A stretch of 64,000 nt of DNA from Rhodobacterales bacterium (GTDB taxonomy: Bacteria > Pseudomonadota > Alphaproteobacteria > Rhodobacterales > Rhodobacteraceae). Shown piece after piece: positions 1 to 9,145 of the stretch. The notes beneath the pieces were generated by a model. It worked only from the letters and a program-made list of their open reading frames with translations, was not told where the DNA came from and ran no database searches. Made by a program: the position numbers and the translations under genes. Location of the stretch: the NCBI GenBank assembly GCA_009993005.1, contig JAACUH010000071.1:22696-86695 (forward strand). The letters are read 5' to 3'. Positions within the stretch are counted from its first letter, which is position 1, and each line of letters opens with the position of its first letter.

Positions 1-122
1 CGCGGGTAGAAGGGTGGGCGGGCGAGGTGGCTCAGCGTTTGCGCGGTAAAGAGGGCGAGCCGCCCCAGCCCCGCCAGCCCGGCCAGCACCGCCGCACCCA
101 AAGCCGCGACCAGGCGGATCAT
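1..122 (-). CDS. MlaE-family ABC transporter permease, N-terminus only
   Basis: The minus-strand frame opens with an ATG at 120-122 and runs off the window edge after about 40 residues. The visible peptide is hydrophobic and ends in the segment RPPFYPR, which resembles the start of MlaE-type permeases of the inner membrane lipid-transport ABC systems (family knowledge). The start codon overlaps the alr stop as ATGA, so the two genes are probably co-transcribed with alr first. The identification rests on a short N-terminus only, so it is tentative. Confidence 0.6.
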   Translation of the reverse strand, partial: MIRLVAALGAAVLAGLAGLGRLALFTAQTLSHLARPPFYP

Positions 123-1156
123 CTGCTGTGGTAATGGCGGGCGTAGCGGGCGCCCAGAGAGGTCAGGACCTCGTAGCCGATGGTCCCCGCGACTTCGGCC
201 AGCGCGTCCACGCCCTGATGCGGGCCGATCAGCGTCAGCGCTTCGGGCACCTCGGTCAGGTCGGTGACATCGACCGTCATCAGGTCCATCGACACGCGGC
301 CGACCAGCGGGCAGGGGGTGTCGCCATGCCAGAGCGTGGCCTTGCCCGAGAGCGACCGCAAGAGCCCGTCGGCATAGCCCGCCGCCACCGTCGCGATGCG
401 CGAGGGGCGCGCGGCCTGCCAGGCATTGCCGTAGCCCACGACCTCGCCCTCCTGAAGCGCGCGGATCTGCACCACCGGCAGGTCGAGCTGCACCACGGGG
501 CGCGCGCTGGCAAAGGGCGCCGCGCCATAAAGGCCGATACCGGGGCGCGTCACGTCGAAATGATACTGCGGCCCCAGCAGGATCCCCCCCGTCGCCGCCA
601 GCGAGCGCGGCGCGGCGATACCGTCGGTCATCTGCTGGAAAACGTCGAGCTGATAGGCGTTCATCGGATGGTCGGGTTCATCCGCGCAGGCCAGATGGCT
701 CATCACCAGCACGGGGCGTTCGGCCAGCGCCACGGCGGCGACGGCCGCCCATTCGTCCCATTCCATCCCCAGCCGGTTCATGCCGGTGTCGAGCTGGATG
801 CCGAAAGGCCGGCCCGGCAGCGCCTCGAAATGGCGGGTGAGCTGGTCGAGCGAATTGACCATCGGCGTGAGCGCGAGGTCGGATATCATGTCGGTGTCGC
901 CGCGCATATGGCCGGAAAAGACGCAGATCTCGGGCCCCGGGCCCAGTGCCTCGCGCACCGCCGCACCTTCTTCGGCCATGGCGACAAAGAACCGCCGCGC
1001 CCCTGCGCGCGCCAGCGCCCGCGCCACGCGCGCCGCGTCGAGCCCATAGCCATCGGCCTTGACCACCGCCGCCGTCTCGCAGCCCGTCAGCGCATCGAGG
1101 GCGCGCCAGTTGGCGGCGATGGCGTCGAGGTCAATATGTAGCGCACCGGAACTCAT
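119..1156 (-). CDS. alr: Alanine racemase
   Basis: A 345-residue protein, of normal length for alanine racemase, a PLP enzyme that converts L-alanine to D-alanine for peptidoglycan in the cytoplasm. The PLP-lysine motif VVKADGYG is seen with Lys33, and the second-domain segment AAGYADG holds a candidate catalytic tyrosine. The N-terminus [13 protein letters not shown] is typical of the family. The gene overlaps the downstream MlaE-like permease by four bases (ATGA). About 54 bp separate its start from the upstream gene on the same strand. No unusual feature is seen. Confidence 0.95.
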   Translation of the reverse strand: MSSGALHIDLDAIAANWRALDALTGCETAAVVKADGYGLDAARVARALARAGARRFFVAMAEEGAAVREALGPGPEICVFSGHMRGDTDMISDLALTPMVNSLDQLTRHFEALPGRPFGIQLDTGMNRLGMEWDEWAAVAAVALAERPVLVMSHLACADEPDHPMNAYQLDVFQQMTDGIAAPRSLAATGGILLGPQYHFDVTRPGIGLYGAAPFASARPVVQLDLPVVQIRALQEGEVVGYGNAWQAARPSRIATVAAGYADGLLRSLSGKATLWHGDTPCPLVGRVSMDLMTVDVTDLTEVPEALTLIGPHQGVDALAEVAGTIGYEVLTSLGARYARHYHSR

Positions 1157-1210
1157 GCCCGCCTTTTGACAGGCGGGACGGGGGCGTCAAGGGGAGAAGG
1201 CGCCGCAGTG

Positions 1211-2026
1211 TCAGCCTTCTTGGGCCGGAGGGGTGACAAGGCGAAAGCCTGCCAGCTCTTCGGGCAAGAGCAGGTAGATCTCGTCCGGCGGCGTGAGCAG
1301 TGCGGGCTGCATCAGGCCGGGGTCGATGCCCATCTCGATCAGATAGCCCATCACCTCGCCTTGTCCGCGCTGGATGTCGGCCACGGCGAGAAAGGCCGGC
1401 AGCGCCGTGTTCTCGCCGAAATAATGCTGGTGCACGCCGACCCAGGCGTCGGTGTCAACCGTGCGGGTCGTGCCGGCGGCGAGGATATAGGGGCAGGCCG
1501 AGAGGCAGACATCGGCGGCGCTGATCCGCGTGGCGACACCCAGCGCGCGCAGACTGCGGCCGATGGCCAGCGCATCGGCGACAGACCCGCCGGGGCTGTC
1601 GAGGAACACCGTCGCAGGCACCGTGCCGCGCGCGAGGTGATCGGCCAGGCGCGCGGCATCGCCCGGCGCGATCTCGCCTGTCAGCATCAGCGCGGGCGCG
1701 CCCTGCCACGCCACGTCTTCAAACAGCAGGCGCGTGGGCATGTCGCCGCTGGCAGGCAGCGGGCGGCTGCCCGGCGGCGCGCTGCGCGCGGGCAGGTCGC
1801 GCGGGGCAAAGCGGCGGGTCTGGTCGCCGGGCGCCACGGGTTTGGTCAGCGCCGGCGCGGTGGACGGGGCCAGCAGACGCGGCAGCGCGCGGCCGATGTC
1901 ACCGCTGAACAGAAACAGCGCAAAGCCGATCTGCAAGGCCACGATCCACAGCATCGCGCGGCGTTCGGGGGTGCGGGCGGCCTGCGTGCGCAGGGCGTGC
2001 CCGGTGGGGGCGGGGGCTTTGGTCAT
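1211..2026 (-). CDS. Membrane-anchored ClpP-like (COG3904-type) protein
   Basis: A 271-residue protein with one N-terminal membrane segment (about residues 25-43), a Pro-rich linker, and a ClpP/crotonase-fold domain. The domain shows DSPGGS (143-148), CLSACPYILAAG (174-185, Ser176 a candidate nucleophile) and VGVHQHYFG (His199 or His201). This arrangement matches the predicted periplasmic ClpP-like family COG3904 (family recall, not searched). The single anchor implies that the domain faces the periplasm. Its start overlaps the stop of the upstream coiled-coil membrane protein by four bases, so the two are likely made together. Substrate and activity are unknown. Confidence 0.7.
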   Translation of the reverse strand: MTKAPAPTGHALRTQAARTPERRAMLWIVALQIGFALFLFSGDIGRALPRLLAPSTAPALTKPVAPGDQTRRFAPRDLPARSAPPGSRPLPASGDMPTRLLFEDVAWQGAPALMLTGEIAPGDAARLADHLARGTVPATVFLDSPGGSVADALAIGRSLRALGVATRISAADVCLSACPYILAAGTTRTVDTDAWVGVHQHYFGENTALPAFLAVADIQRGQGEVMGYLIEMGIDPGLMQPALLTPPDEIYLLLPEELAGFRLVTPPAQEG

Positions 2027-3429
2027 TCGGCGGGGCGGGTCGGCGTGGCCTCGACCGCGCTCAGCGGCGGACGGCGGATGGGCCCGGGCACGGGTTCGGG
2101 CACGGGTTCGGGCACGGGTTCGGGCGCGGTTTCGGGCGCGGTTTCGGGCGATGGTTCGGGCGCCGGCCCGAGCACCGGTTTGTGTGCCATGTCGGCGCCG
2201 CCATCCATCCCCCGGTCGATCTCGCGCAGCGCCTGCATCGCGGCGCGCAATTCGGCCAGCGTCATCTGGTCCTCGCCCCCCAGCCTTTCGCGCCCGGACC
2301 GGATCGCGGCATGAGCCACGGCGAGGATGAACACCAGAACGGCGGGCAAGAGGTCGATGGCGATCGCCCCGGCCCAGGACGGCCCGAAATTGGCCGCATA
2401 GCGGATCACCGCATCGGCGGTCGATATGGGCGTATAGACCGTCTCGGGCGCGGGCGGCATGGCGAGCACGCTCTCGGCGGCCAGCCGCAGCGTGTCGGCC
2501 CGCTGCGCCAGCACCAGCATCACCGAATCGATGGTCGCCTGCTGGCCCACGCGGGTATCCGCACTCGCCCCGTCAAGCTGCGGCAGCACGACCGAGGCCG
2601 ACAGGTCCTGCGCCGAGCGCACCACCAGCGGCGCGACCGAAAGCTGCCGCAGCCGGGTGATGACATTGGCGAGCCGCACGGCCTCTTCGGCGAACTGCAC
2701 CGACCGGCCTTCGACCGCGCCTGGCTCGACTGTCAGGCTGCGCATCCGGCTCAGGATCGCGTTGCCCTCGGCAAAACCCGCATCGACCAGCGCATCCTGG
2801 CTCGCGATCTGCGCCTCGAGTGCCGCCAGCTCATCGGATTTCTGCCGCAAGAGGCGGAATACCGCGCCTTGCCCGGCAAAGCCCGACAGCCCGCCCGACG
2901 CCTCCTGCTCGCTCAGGTCCGAAAAGCTCTGCCGCACGCGGGCCACGTCAAGCTCGAGGCTCTGCGCCGCCACCGCGATGGTATTGGCCCGCTCGAGCGC
3001 ACCCTGGTAGTCCTGCACGGTCGTGGCCAGATGCTGCTCGACCGCGGCCGCGCCCGCCAGCGCCGCGGCATTGAGCCAGGACGACATCGCGATGATCGCG
3101 GCCGAGCCCAGCACCATCGAGGCCATCAGCCCCAGCCGCGCGCCCATCGTGCGCACGGCAGGCAAGAGCCGCATCATGTAGGACCAGAACACGAAGATGC
3201 CGACCGACACCGCCACCGAATAGGACATCGCCGCAAAGACCGACAGCGCGCCATTGTCGTCGAGCAGCGAGGACACGCCGAGGTAGGTGTAGATGCCCGA
3301 GGCGATGGCCAGGATCGCCAGCGCCGCCCCGGTGAAACTGTCGAGCCAGCGCAGATGCGCCTCGATCTCGCGCGCATAGCGGATGCCGCTCGCCTCGCTG
3401 CGGCTCAACCGGCTGGTGTCGTCCATCAT
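2023..3429 (-). CDS. Membrane protein with periplasmic helical domain and Pro-rich tail
   Basis: A 468-residue protein. Three hydrophobic segments lie in the first 130 residues, a long Ala/Leu/Gln-rich helical region follows (about 130-330), and another membrane segment lies near residue 365. The C-terminal cytoplasmic tail is rich in PEP/PET tetrapeptides. No enzymatic motif is recognised. The tail repeats come from a 12-bp tandem array (2086-2157). The 3' end overlaps the ClpP-like gene as ATGA. A GGGAG ribosome site lies 6 nt upstream of the start. A structural partner or scaffold for the ClpP-like protein is plausible from context only. Confidence 0.7.
   Translation of the reverse strand: MMDDTSRLSRSEASGIRYAREIEAHLRWLDSFTGAALAILAIASGIYTYLGVSSLLDDNGALSVFAAMSYSVAVSVGIFVFWSYMMRLLPAVRTMGARLGLMASMVLGSAAIIAMSSWLNAAALAGAAAVEQHLATTVQDYQGALERANTIAVAAQSLELDVARVRQSFSDLSEQEASGGLSGFAGQGAVFRLLRQKSDELAALEAQIASQDALVDAGFAEGNAILSRMRSLTVEPGAVEGRSVQFAEEAVRLANVITRLRQLSVAPLVVRSAQDLSASVVLPQLDGASADTRVGQQATIDSVMLVLAQRADTLRLAAESVLAMPPAPETVYTPISTADAVIRYAANFGPSWAGAIAIDLLPAVLVFILAVAHAAIRSGRERLGGEDQMTLAELRAAMQALREIDRGMDGGADMAHKPVLGPAPEPSPETAPETAPEPVPEPVPEPVPGPIRRPPLSAVEATPTRPAE
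2086..2157 (-). repeat. 12-bp tandem array in coding sequence (6 units)
   Basis: Six 12-bp units related to GGGCACGGGTTC (plus strand), the last three diverged to GGGCGCGGTTTC and GGGCGATGGTTC. Read on the minus strand they give in-frame PEPV/PETA tetrapeptides in the tail of the membrane protein. The unit length keeps the frame. Confidence 0.9.
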
Positions 3430-3497
3430 CTGCGCTCCCTGTCAGCTCGGCGCAGGATAGGGGAATGCGGACAGAATGCGAGTCACGACGCCGCGCG

Positions 3498-4991
3498 TCA
3501 GTAGGCGCGGTCACCGTCCTGCTGCCAGGGCTGCGCGAGGTTGCCGAACCGGGTGAACCGCCCTTCAAAGCTCAGATCGACCGTGCCGATCGGGCCGTGC
3601 CGCTGCTTGCCGATCACCACTTCGGCGCGGCCATGCAGGCGCTCCATCTCGGCCTGCCAGGTCGCCATCTTTTCCAGCTCGTGATCGCCCGGCTTCTCGC
3701 GCTCCTTGTAGTATTCCTCGCGGAACACGAACATCACCACGTCCGCATCCTGCTCGATCGAGCCCGATTCGCGCAGGTCCGACAGTTGCGGCCGCTTGTC
3801 CTCGCGGTTCTCCACCTGACGCGACAGCTGCGACAGCGCGATCACCGGAATGTCGAGCTCCTTGGCGATGGCCTTGAGCCCCTGCGTGATCTCGCTGATC
3901 TCGTTCACGCGGTTCTCGGACCGCCCTGCGCCGCGCAGCAGTTGCAGGTAGTCCACGAACAGCACATCGAGCCCATGCGTCCGCTTGAGCCGGCGCGCCC
4001 GCGCCGCCACCTGGCTGATCGGCAGCGCCGGCGTGTCGTCGATAAAGAGCGGGCAGGCCTCGAGCTGCTTGGCCGCCTCGACGAACTTGCGAAACTCGCC
4101 CTCGGTCATGTCGCCGCGCCGGATCTGGTCCGACGGGATCTCGGACGCCTCCGACAGGATCCGCGCGGCGAGCTGTTCCGCGCTCATCTCGAGCGAGAAA
4201 AAGCCCACCACCCCGCCATTCACCGCACCCTCGCTGCCATCGGGCAGGCGGCCCTTGCGATAGGCCTTGGCAATGTTGAAGGCGATGTTGGTCGCCAGCG
4301 ACGTCTTGCCCATCGACGGGCGCCCCGCGAGGATCAGCAGGTCGGACTTGTGCAGCCCGCCCAGCTTCTTGTCCATGTCGGTGAGCCCGGTCGAGATGCC
4401 GGCAAGCCCGCCGTCGCGCTGATAGGCGGCATTGGCGACCTTGATCGCATCCGTGACCGCGCGCAGGAAACTCTGGAACCCGCTCTCCGACGTGCCCTGC
4501 TCGGCCAGCCGGTAAAGCTCCTGCTCGGCCTCCACGATCTGTTCGCGCGGCTCGCTCGTCACCTCGACGCGCGCGGCCTTGGCGGCGATGTCGCGGCCCA
4601 GATGGATCAGCTCGCGCCGCACCGCGAGGTCATAGATCATCTGCGCATAATCGCGCGCCGCAAAGGCCGAGATCGCCGCACCCGCCAGCCGTGCCAGATA
4701 GGCCGGCCCGCCCAGATCGCGCAGCCCCTCGTCATCCTCGAGGAAGGTCTTGAGCGTCACCGGCGAGGCCAGCGCATTCTTGGCGATCCGCGCCGCGGCA
4801 ACCTCGAAGATGCGCGCATGCACCGGCTCATAGAAATGCCGCCCCTGCACGAGGCTCGAGATCCGGTCATAGATGTCGTTGTTGGTCAGGATCGCGCCCA
4901 GAAGCTGCTGCTCGGCCTCGATCGAATGCGGCATCAGGTCGGCGCTGACCTCTTCGACGCCACGCGCCCGGAATGTGGTGATCTCGCTCAT
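3498..4991 (-). CDS. dnaB: Replicative DNA helicase DnaB
   Basis: A 497-residue protein from the chosen ATG at 4989-4991 (MSEITTF...). An upstream extension of the open frame has no family similarity. The N-terminal DnaB domain opens with PHSIEAEQQLLGA. The RecA-like ATPase domain shows the Walker A GRPSMGKTS, FFSLEMSAEQL and the Walker B region VLFVDYLQL. It is the hexameric helicase that unwinds DNA at the replication fork. Two near-consensus DnaA boxes lie about 100 bp upstream of the start (5089-5108). No truncation is seen. Confidence 0.96.
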   Translation of the reverse strand: MSEITTFRARGVEEVSADLMPHSIEAEQQLLGAILTNNDIYDRISSLVQGRHFYEPVHARIFEVAAARIAKNALASPVTLKTFLEDDEGLRDLGGPAYLARLAGAAISAFAARDYAQMIYDLAVRRELIHLGRDIAAKAARVEVTSEPREQIVEAEQELYRLAEQGTSESGFQSFLRAVTDAIKVANAAYQRDGGLAGISTGLTDMDKKLGGLHKSDLLILAGRPSMGKTSLATNIAFNIAKAYRKGRLPDGSEGAVNGGVVGFFSLEMSAEQLAARILSEASEIPSDQIRRGDMTEGEFRKFVEAAKQLEACPLFIDDTPALPISQVAARARRLKRTHGLDVLFVDYLQLLRGAGRSENRVNEISEITQGLKAIAKELDIPVIALSQLSRQVENREDKRPQLSDLRESGSIEQDADVVMFVFREEYYKEREKPGDHELEKMATWQAEMERLHGRAEVVIGKQRHGPIGTVDLSFEGRFTRFGNLAQPWQQDGDRAY

Positions 4992-5088
4992 GTCCGCCCC
5001 TCGGTCGTGCCCCGGTCCCGGCACCTTCGCCCCGTTCCCCGCCGGTCTGATAGACCCCTCCGCGCGCGATCCGCAAATTGTATGTTTC

Positions 5089-5108
5089 TGTGGATCACCT
5101 GTGGACAA
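5089..5108. promoter_or_regulatory. Two DnaA-box-like 9-mers upstream of dnaB
   Basis: TGTGGATCA (5089-5097) and TGTGGACAA (5100-5108) each match the inverse DnaA box TGTGGATAA at 8 of 9 bases and are spaced one helical turn apart, 98-117 bp upstream of the dnaB start. DnaA binding is an inference from sequence only. Confidence 0.4.
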
Positions 5109-5154
5109 CCGGCCGGTCCCCACATCTTGGGGCCTGAAGGCATGTCCGGTCAAC

Positions 5155-5193
5155 ATCTACCGCAGGTGGCCCGAATCTACCGCAGGAGGCCCG
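5155..5193. repeat. Short direct repeat, two 19-bp copies
   Basis: Two copies of ATCTACCGCAGG(T/A)GGCCCG, 20 bp apart and differing at one base, lie between dnaB and pyrE just after the pyrE stop. No function is apparent. Confidence 0.7.
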
Positions 5194-5207
5194 GCGGGCG
5201 GCAGAAA

Positions 5208-5879
5208 TCAGCCCGCCGGCTGCCAGCCGGCCGGGTCGCGCAGATAGGCCTCGACCGCATCCAGCGTCGCCACATCAAAGGTTCCGCCGTCCCGCGCCGC
5301 AGACACCACATCCCACCAGGTGCACAGATGGATCAGCGTCACGCCCTCTGCCGCCAGCGCCTCAGTCACGCCCTCGAAGATGCCGTAATAAAAGATCACC
5401 GAAGTATAGGCGCAGGTGGCACCCGTCTCGCGGATCGCATTGACAAAGCTCACCTTCGATCCGCCATCCGTCGCCAGATCCTCGACCAGCAGCACCCGCT
5501 GCCCCTCGGTCATCACCCCTTCGATGCGCGCATTGCGCCCATATCCCTTGGGCTTCTTGCGCACATAGGTCATCGGCAGCGCGAGCCGCTCTGCCACCAT
5601 CGCGGCAAAGGGGATGCCCGCCGTCTCGCCGCCCGCGATATTGTCAAAGGCCTCGACCCCCGCCACCCGCATCACCCGCAGCGCCATGAAATCCATCAGG
5701 ATCGACCGGATCCGCGGGTAGGAGATCAGCTTGCGGCAGTCGATATAGGTCGGCGCCTGCTTGCCGCTCGCATGGGTAAAGGGCGTGCGCGCGTTGAAAT
5801 GCACCGCGCCCACCTCGAGCAGCATCCGCGCGCTCAGCCGCGCAATCTCGTCATCCGTTGGAAACCCCGATGGGATCAT
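5208..5879 (-). CDS. pyrE: Orotate phosphoribosyltransferase
   Basis: A 223-residue protein. It transfers the phosphoribosyl group of PRPP to orotate to make OMP, the fifth step of pyrimidine synthesis. The PRPP-binding loop [14 protein letters not shown] is visible, as are the N-terminal [20 protein letters not shown] and the segment [14 protein letters not shown]. It lies directly downstream of pyrC on the same strand, separated by about 57 bp that hold a dispersed extragenic element, so the two pyr genes may be co-transcribed. Confidence 0.95.
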   Translation of the reverse strand: MIPSGFPTDDEIARLSARMLLEVGAVHFNARTPFTHASGKQAPTYIDCRKLISYPRIRSILMDFMALRVMRVAGVEAFDNIAGGETAGIPFAAMVAERLALPMTYVRKKPKGYGRNARIEGVMTEGQRVLLVEDLATDGGSKVSFVNAIRETGATCAYTSVIFYYGIFEGVTEALAAEGVTLIHLCTWWDVVSAARDGGTFDVATLDAVEAYLRDPAGWQPAG

Positions 5880-5894
5880 GGCGCGCCCCCTGAC

Positions 5895-5932
5895 TTCTCT
5901 GTGCCCAAAAATACTCCCGCCGGAGGCTCCGA
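5895..5932. repeat. Dispersed extragenic element (GCACAGAGAA subtype)
   Basis: TTCTCTGTGCC, CAAAAATACTCC and CGCCGGAGG follow each other between pyrE and pyrC. The reverse complement matches the copy at 34263-34297 and, more loosely, that at 26853-26876. Function unknown. Confidence 0.65.
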
Positions 5933-5936
5933 CGGC

Positions 5937-6989
5937 TCAGCCCTCGACCCGCCAGTGCAGCGGAAACCCGGGGTCGAACACCGTCACCGGCCCCTCTGCG
6001 GTGGTGATCTGCGCGGGATAGTCCACCGGCGTGCCCTTGACCAGCGTCACCGTGGCCGCGTTCGGCGTCAGCCCGTAGAACTGCGCGCCGTTGAGCGCCA
6101 CAAAGGCCTCGAGCTTGCGCAACCGCCCCGCCACGTCGAACACCTCGGCAAGGCAGGACAGTGTGTTGGGCGCCGAAAACACCCCCGCGCAGCCACAGGG
6201 CTGCAGCTTGGCCGCGTCCACATGCGGCGCCGAATCGGTGCCGAGGAAAAACCGCGGATCACCCGACACCGCCGCCTGCACCAGCGCGATGCGGTGGCTT
6301 TCGCGTTTGGCCACCGGCAGGCAATAGTAATGCGGCCGGATCCCGCCCGCGAGGATATGGTTGCGGTTGATGATCAGGTGATGCGTGGTGATGGTGGCTG
6401 CGAGGTTGCGATGCGTGTCGCGCACGTAATCGACCGCATCCGCCGTCGTCACATGCTCCATCACGATGCGCAGGTCCGGCACCCAGCGGCGGATCGGCCT
6501 GAGCACCCGGTCGATGAACACCGCCTCGCGGTCAAAGATGTCGATGTCGGGGTCCGTCACCTCGCCATGCACGCAAAGGATCATCCCGATCTCGGCCATC
6601 TTTTCGAGCACCGGGCGGATGCGCTCGAAATCGCGCACGCCCGAGGCCGAATTGGTGGTGGCCCCCGCCGGGTAGAGCTTGGCCGCCACCGCGATGCCTG
6701 CCGCATGGGCCTGGGCGAGGTCGGCGGGGTCGGTGTCCTCGGTGAGGTAGAGCGTCATCAGCGGGGTGAAATCCGCACCCGCAGGCAGCACCGCACGGAT
6801 CCGGTCGCGGTAGGCCGCGGCCTGCGCGCCGGTCACCACGGGTGGCACCAGATTGGGCATCACGATGGCGCGGGCAAAATGCGCCGCGCTCTGCGGGGCG
6901 ACGGCCGCCAGCATCGCGTCATCGCGCAGATGCAGGTGCCAGTCGTCGGGGCGGCGGATCGTCAGGCGGGTGAGATTGGCGTCCTTCAT
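5937..6989 (-). CDS. pyrC: Dihydroorotase (class II)
   Basis: A 350-residue protein from the ATG at 6987-6989. The open frame extends upstream, but that extension has no family similarity. It hydrolyses dihydroorotate reversibly in pyrimidine synthesis. The zinc motif [10 protein letters not shown] (His18, His20), the [12 protein letters not shown] segment with the candidate carboxylated lysine, VHGEV, MEHVTT, and TDSAPH near the C-terminus fit the PyrC class II amidohydrolase, whose usual length is near 350. It lies upstream of pyrE on the same strand. Confidence 0.95.
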   Translation of the reverse strand: MKDANLTRLTIRRPDDWHLHLRDDAMLAAVAPQSAAHFARAIVMPNLVPPVVTGAQAAAYRDRIRAVLPAGADFTPLMTLYLTEDTDPADLAQAHAAGIAVAAKLYPAGATTNSASGVRDFERIRPVLEKMAEIGMILCVHGEVTDPDIDIFDREAVFIDRVLRPIRRWVPDLRIVMEHVTTADAVDYVRDTHRNLAATITTHHLIINRNHILAGGIRPHYYCLPVAKRESHRIALVQAAVSGDPRFFLGTDSAPHVDAAKLQPCGCAGVFSAPNTLSCLAEVFDVAGRLRKLEAFVALNGAQFYGLTPNAATVTLVKGTPVDYPAQITTAEGPVTVFDPGFPLHWRVEG

Positions 6990-7094
6990 GCGCACCCGAT
7001 TACACCGCCCCGCCGCCAAGGGCCAGAACCACTTGCAGCCGGGGCGCGGCGCGGCGATAGTCTGCGCGTCACGCCGCCCCCGCAGGAGAGCACC

Positions 7095-7376
7095 ATGTTC
7101 GGCTTCATCGCAGCCTTTGTCGCGGGCTTTCTCGCCCCACATGCCGAGGGCCCGCTGGCCCGGCCGCTGGCGTCCGCGATGGGCGACAAGGTGCCGCTCG
7201 CGCCCGGCGAATTGCGGCTCCTGAGCTTCATCCTCGTCATGCTGATCGCGGGGATCGTGGCGGAACTGCTCGACAGCGGGTCTGCCTTCTGGATCATTCT
7301 GGGCGGAGCGCTGGGCTATTTCGCCCTGCGGCTGGTCGCGGCGGCGCAGGCGTTTCTCGAACAGCGCCGCAAATAA
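7095..7376 (+). CDS. Small two-helix membrane protein, unknown function
   Basis: A 93-residue protein with an N-terminal hydrophobic stretch ([13 protein letters not shown]) and a second one (about 45-80). CAGGAGAG lies just before the ATG at 7095. It is not recognised as a known family. The last four codons (QRRK) form the first unit of a 12-bp tandem array that continues past the stop, so the C-terminus has been shaped by repeat expansion. It is divergent from pyrC. Confidence 0.7.
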   Translation: MFGFIAAFVAGFLAPHAEGPLARPLASAMGDKVPLAPGELRLLSFILVMLIAGIVAELLDSGSAFWIILGGALGYFALRLVAAAQAFLEQRRK

Positions 7377-7421
7377 CGCCGCAAACAGCGCCGCAAACAG
7401 GGCCGCAAACAGGGCCGCAAA
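7362..7421 (+). repeat. 12-bp tandem array running through a stop codon (5 units)
   Basis: Five units of CAGCGCCGCAAA or CAGGGCCGCAAA. Unit 1 encodes QRRK at the end of the preceding gene. In unit 2 the CAG is replaced by TAA, which is that gene's stop codon. Units 3-5 lie 3' of it, still in the same frame. Confidence 0.9.
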
Positions 7422-7434
7422 CAAGGAAGCGACC

Positions 7435-8049
7435 ATGCAGATTTCCCGGGTTTTCATCCTGGCCTGTGCGCTGACGGCCGCATCGCAGGCGGTCTGGGCC
7501 GATTGCCGGACGGCGGCCGATCTGGGGCGCGGCGTGGTCGTGGGCTATGGCAATGGCGATGTGAACATCCTGCAACGGCGCTCCGACGGCTATATCATGG
7601 TCGATGAACAGCCCGCCTCCGGCGTCGCGTTGCGCCTGCGCGCGCATCGCGGGCTCTATTTCGTCGAGGAATACGAGCCGGGCCCCGACGGCGCGCCGCT
7701 GGCCGGCACCTATACACGGATCGACTTTGACGAAGACCCCGCAACGCTGCCCACACCGGTGCCGGGCGCCAGTTGGGACGGGCGCACGCGGATCGTGTCC
7801 GCCGACGGATCCGGGCGCGACGAAAGGGCGAGCTACCGCTTTGCCGCGGCTGACCCGATCGTGCTGTCCGGATGCAGCTATGACGTCGTGCGGGTGGATG
7901 TGCGCTATGACTGGGGCGATCAGGGCGGCATGTCGCTGATCTATGCCTATCTGCCCGCGCTGGGCAGTGCGGTGCTGATCTCGAGCCAGGTTGACGGCAG
8001 CGCCTTGCGCGTGGCGCAGCCGGTCACGCTCGCGCTCGTCAGCAAATAG
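7435..8049 (+). CDS. Secreted protein of unknown function
   Basis: A 204-residue protein with a clear signal peptide ([22 protein letters not shown]). The mature part is a soluble, beta-rich-looking domain with two cysteines (in [10 protein letters not shown] and LSGCSYDV) that could form a disulfide. AAGGAAG precedes the ATG at 7435. No known domain is recognised. It ends 3 bp before the stop of the convergent gene at 8053. It probably acts in the periplasm. Confidence 0.75.
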   Translation: MQISRVFILACALTAASQAVWADCRTAADLGRGVVVGYGNGDVNILQRRSDGYIMVDEQPASGVALRLRAHRGLYFVEEYEPGPDGAPLAGTYTRIDFDEDPATLPTPVPGASWDGRTRIVSADGSGRDERASYRFAAADPIVLSGCSYDVVRVDVRYDWGDQGGMSLIYAYLPALGSAVLISSQVDGSALRVAQPVTLALVSK

Positions 8050-8052
8050 CGC

Positions 8053-9033
8053 CTATTCGGCGGCGGCGTGGGGCCGGGGCTGGGACTGAGGCTGGGGCAG
8101 AGGCTGGCCGAGGTCGGACAGTTTCGCCGCGAAATAGGCCTGGTCGCGGGTGGTGACGCCATGCCGGCACACCCGCGCGGCAAGGCCGGGGCGGCCCGCT
8201 GTCTCGGCCTTTTTCAGCAACATCCGCAGATAGGGAACCGAGGCGCGCCGCGCGCGCCACAGGCGGGCGAATGCCAGCCGCGACAGGCTGCCGTCCATCA
8301 GTGCCGCGATCATCGCGGCGCTGACCTGCATCGCATCCAGCATCTGGTCGGTGCGGGCCCCGCTGAGCGGGCAGGGCAGCGCGGTGACATTGGACCGGCG
8401 GAACAGCGCGGCATGCATCGCGTCGAGCGCATGCGCCGGGTCATAGGCGACAAAACCGGCCTGCGCCGCCTCGATCATGTCGGGGGCAAAGCCATAGCGC
8501 GTGGTGAAATCGCGCCTGCGGTCGGCGATGAAACGCCGGTCCCAGCCCGCAACCGCCGGGTCGAGCGTCGCCTGCGGGCGCAGGGCGAGCACCTGCGCGC
8601 CCGGCGCCGCCACGCAAAAGGCCGCCGCCGCATAGCCGGCAGATCCCGCGCCAAAGAACCCGACGCGGTCGAAATCCTCGAAAAACCCGTCGTCGATCAG
8701 CCTGTCGAAATAGCCATAGACCGCCGGTTCGCGAAACCAGGTGTCGCCGTCGCTCACCAGCGCCAGCAGCGACCAGCCGTGCTGCGCCACGAGGTCGAGC
8801 CCGCGCGGCTGGTTCTGCGGGTGGCGCGCGATGCTCTCGCGCGTCTCGAACGTGACCAGAAGGCGCGGCCCGGCGTCGATGAACAGCACCGAATGGCTGC
8901 CCCCCAGCTTTTCGAAATAGCCGTGGCGATCACCCATCGCGTCGAGCCGCTGGCACCAGTCCTGCTTGGACAACCCGCTCAGGTCGCAGGAAAGGTCGTC
9001 CTTCAGGTCTGCCGGAACTTGGGTCATCGTCAC
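8053..9033 (-). CDS. Conserved protein with hydrolase-like GAGSAGYAA motif
   Basis: A 326-residue protein. The central segment VGFFGAGSAGYAAAAFCVAAPG resembles the nucleophile elbow of an alpha/beta hydrolase fold, with flanking strands that read as a Rossmann-like core. I do not recognise a catalytic triad beyond this. Homologues in related genomes have, from memory, been labelled as phosphosulfate reductases, but none of the cysteine or P-loop motifs of that family is present, so I do not use that name. The C-terminus is Pro/Gln-rich. It is convergent with the secreted-protein gene. Confidence 0.65.
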   Translation of the reverse strand: MTMTQVPADLKDDLSCDLSGLSKQDWCQRLDAMGDRHGYFEKLGGSHSVLFIDAGPRLLVTFETRESIARHPQNQPRGLDLVAQHGWSLLALVSDGDTWFREPAVYGYFDRLIDDGFFEDFDRVGFFGAGSAGYAAAAFCVAAPGAQVLALRPQATLDPAVAGWDRRFIADRRRDFTTRYGFAPDMIEAAQAGFVAYDPAHALDAMHAALFRRSNVTALPCPLSGARTDQMLDAMQVSAAMIAALMDGSLSRLAFARLWRARRASVPYLRMLLKKAETAGRPGLAARVCRHGVTTRDQAYFAAKLSDLGQPLPQPQSQPRPHAAAE

Positions 9034-9145
9034 TCGTCTCGCTCTTGTGGTAATGACACCTTGCCGCTGTATTTGGGCGAAATTGGGCTTTTGCCGCGCC
9101 CCTTTTAAGCCTTCTGCAGATCGCCCCCCGCGACCGGTCCGCGTG

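Noticed and set aside
5089..5108. Replication origin
   Set aside because: Only two imperfect DnaA boxes, no AT-rich unwinding region and no dnaA or parAB context.
3465..7376. A 1303-codon plus-strand open frame
   Set aside because: It runs antisense to dnaB, pyrE and pyrC, is rich in Arg/His/Gly as expected for the shadow of GC-rich genes, and only its last 93 codons are a real gene.
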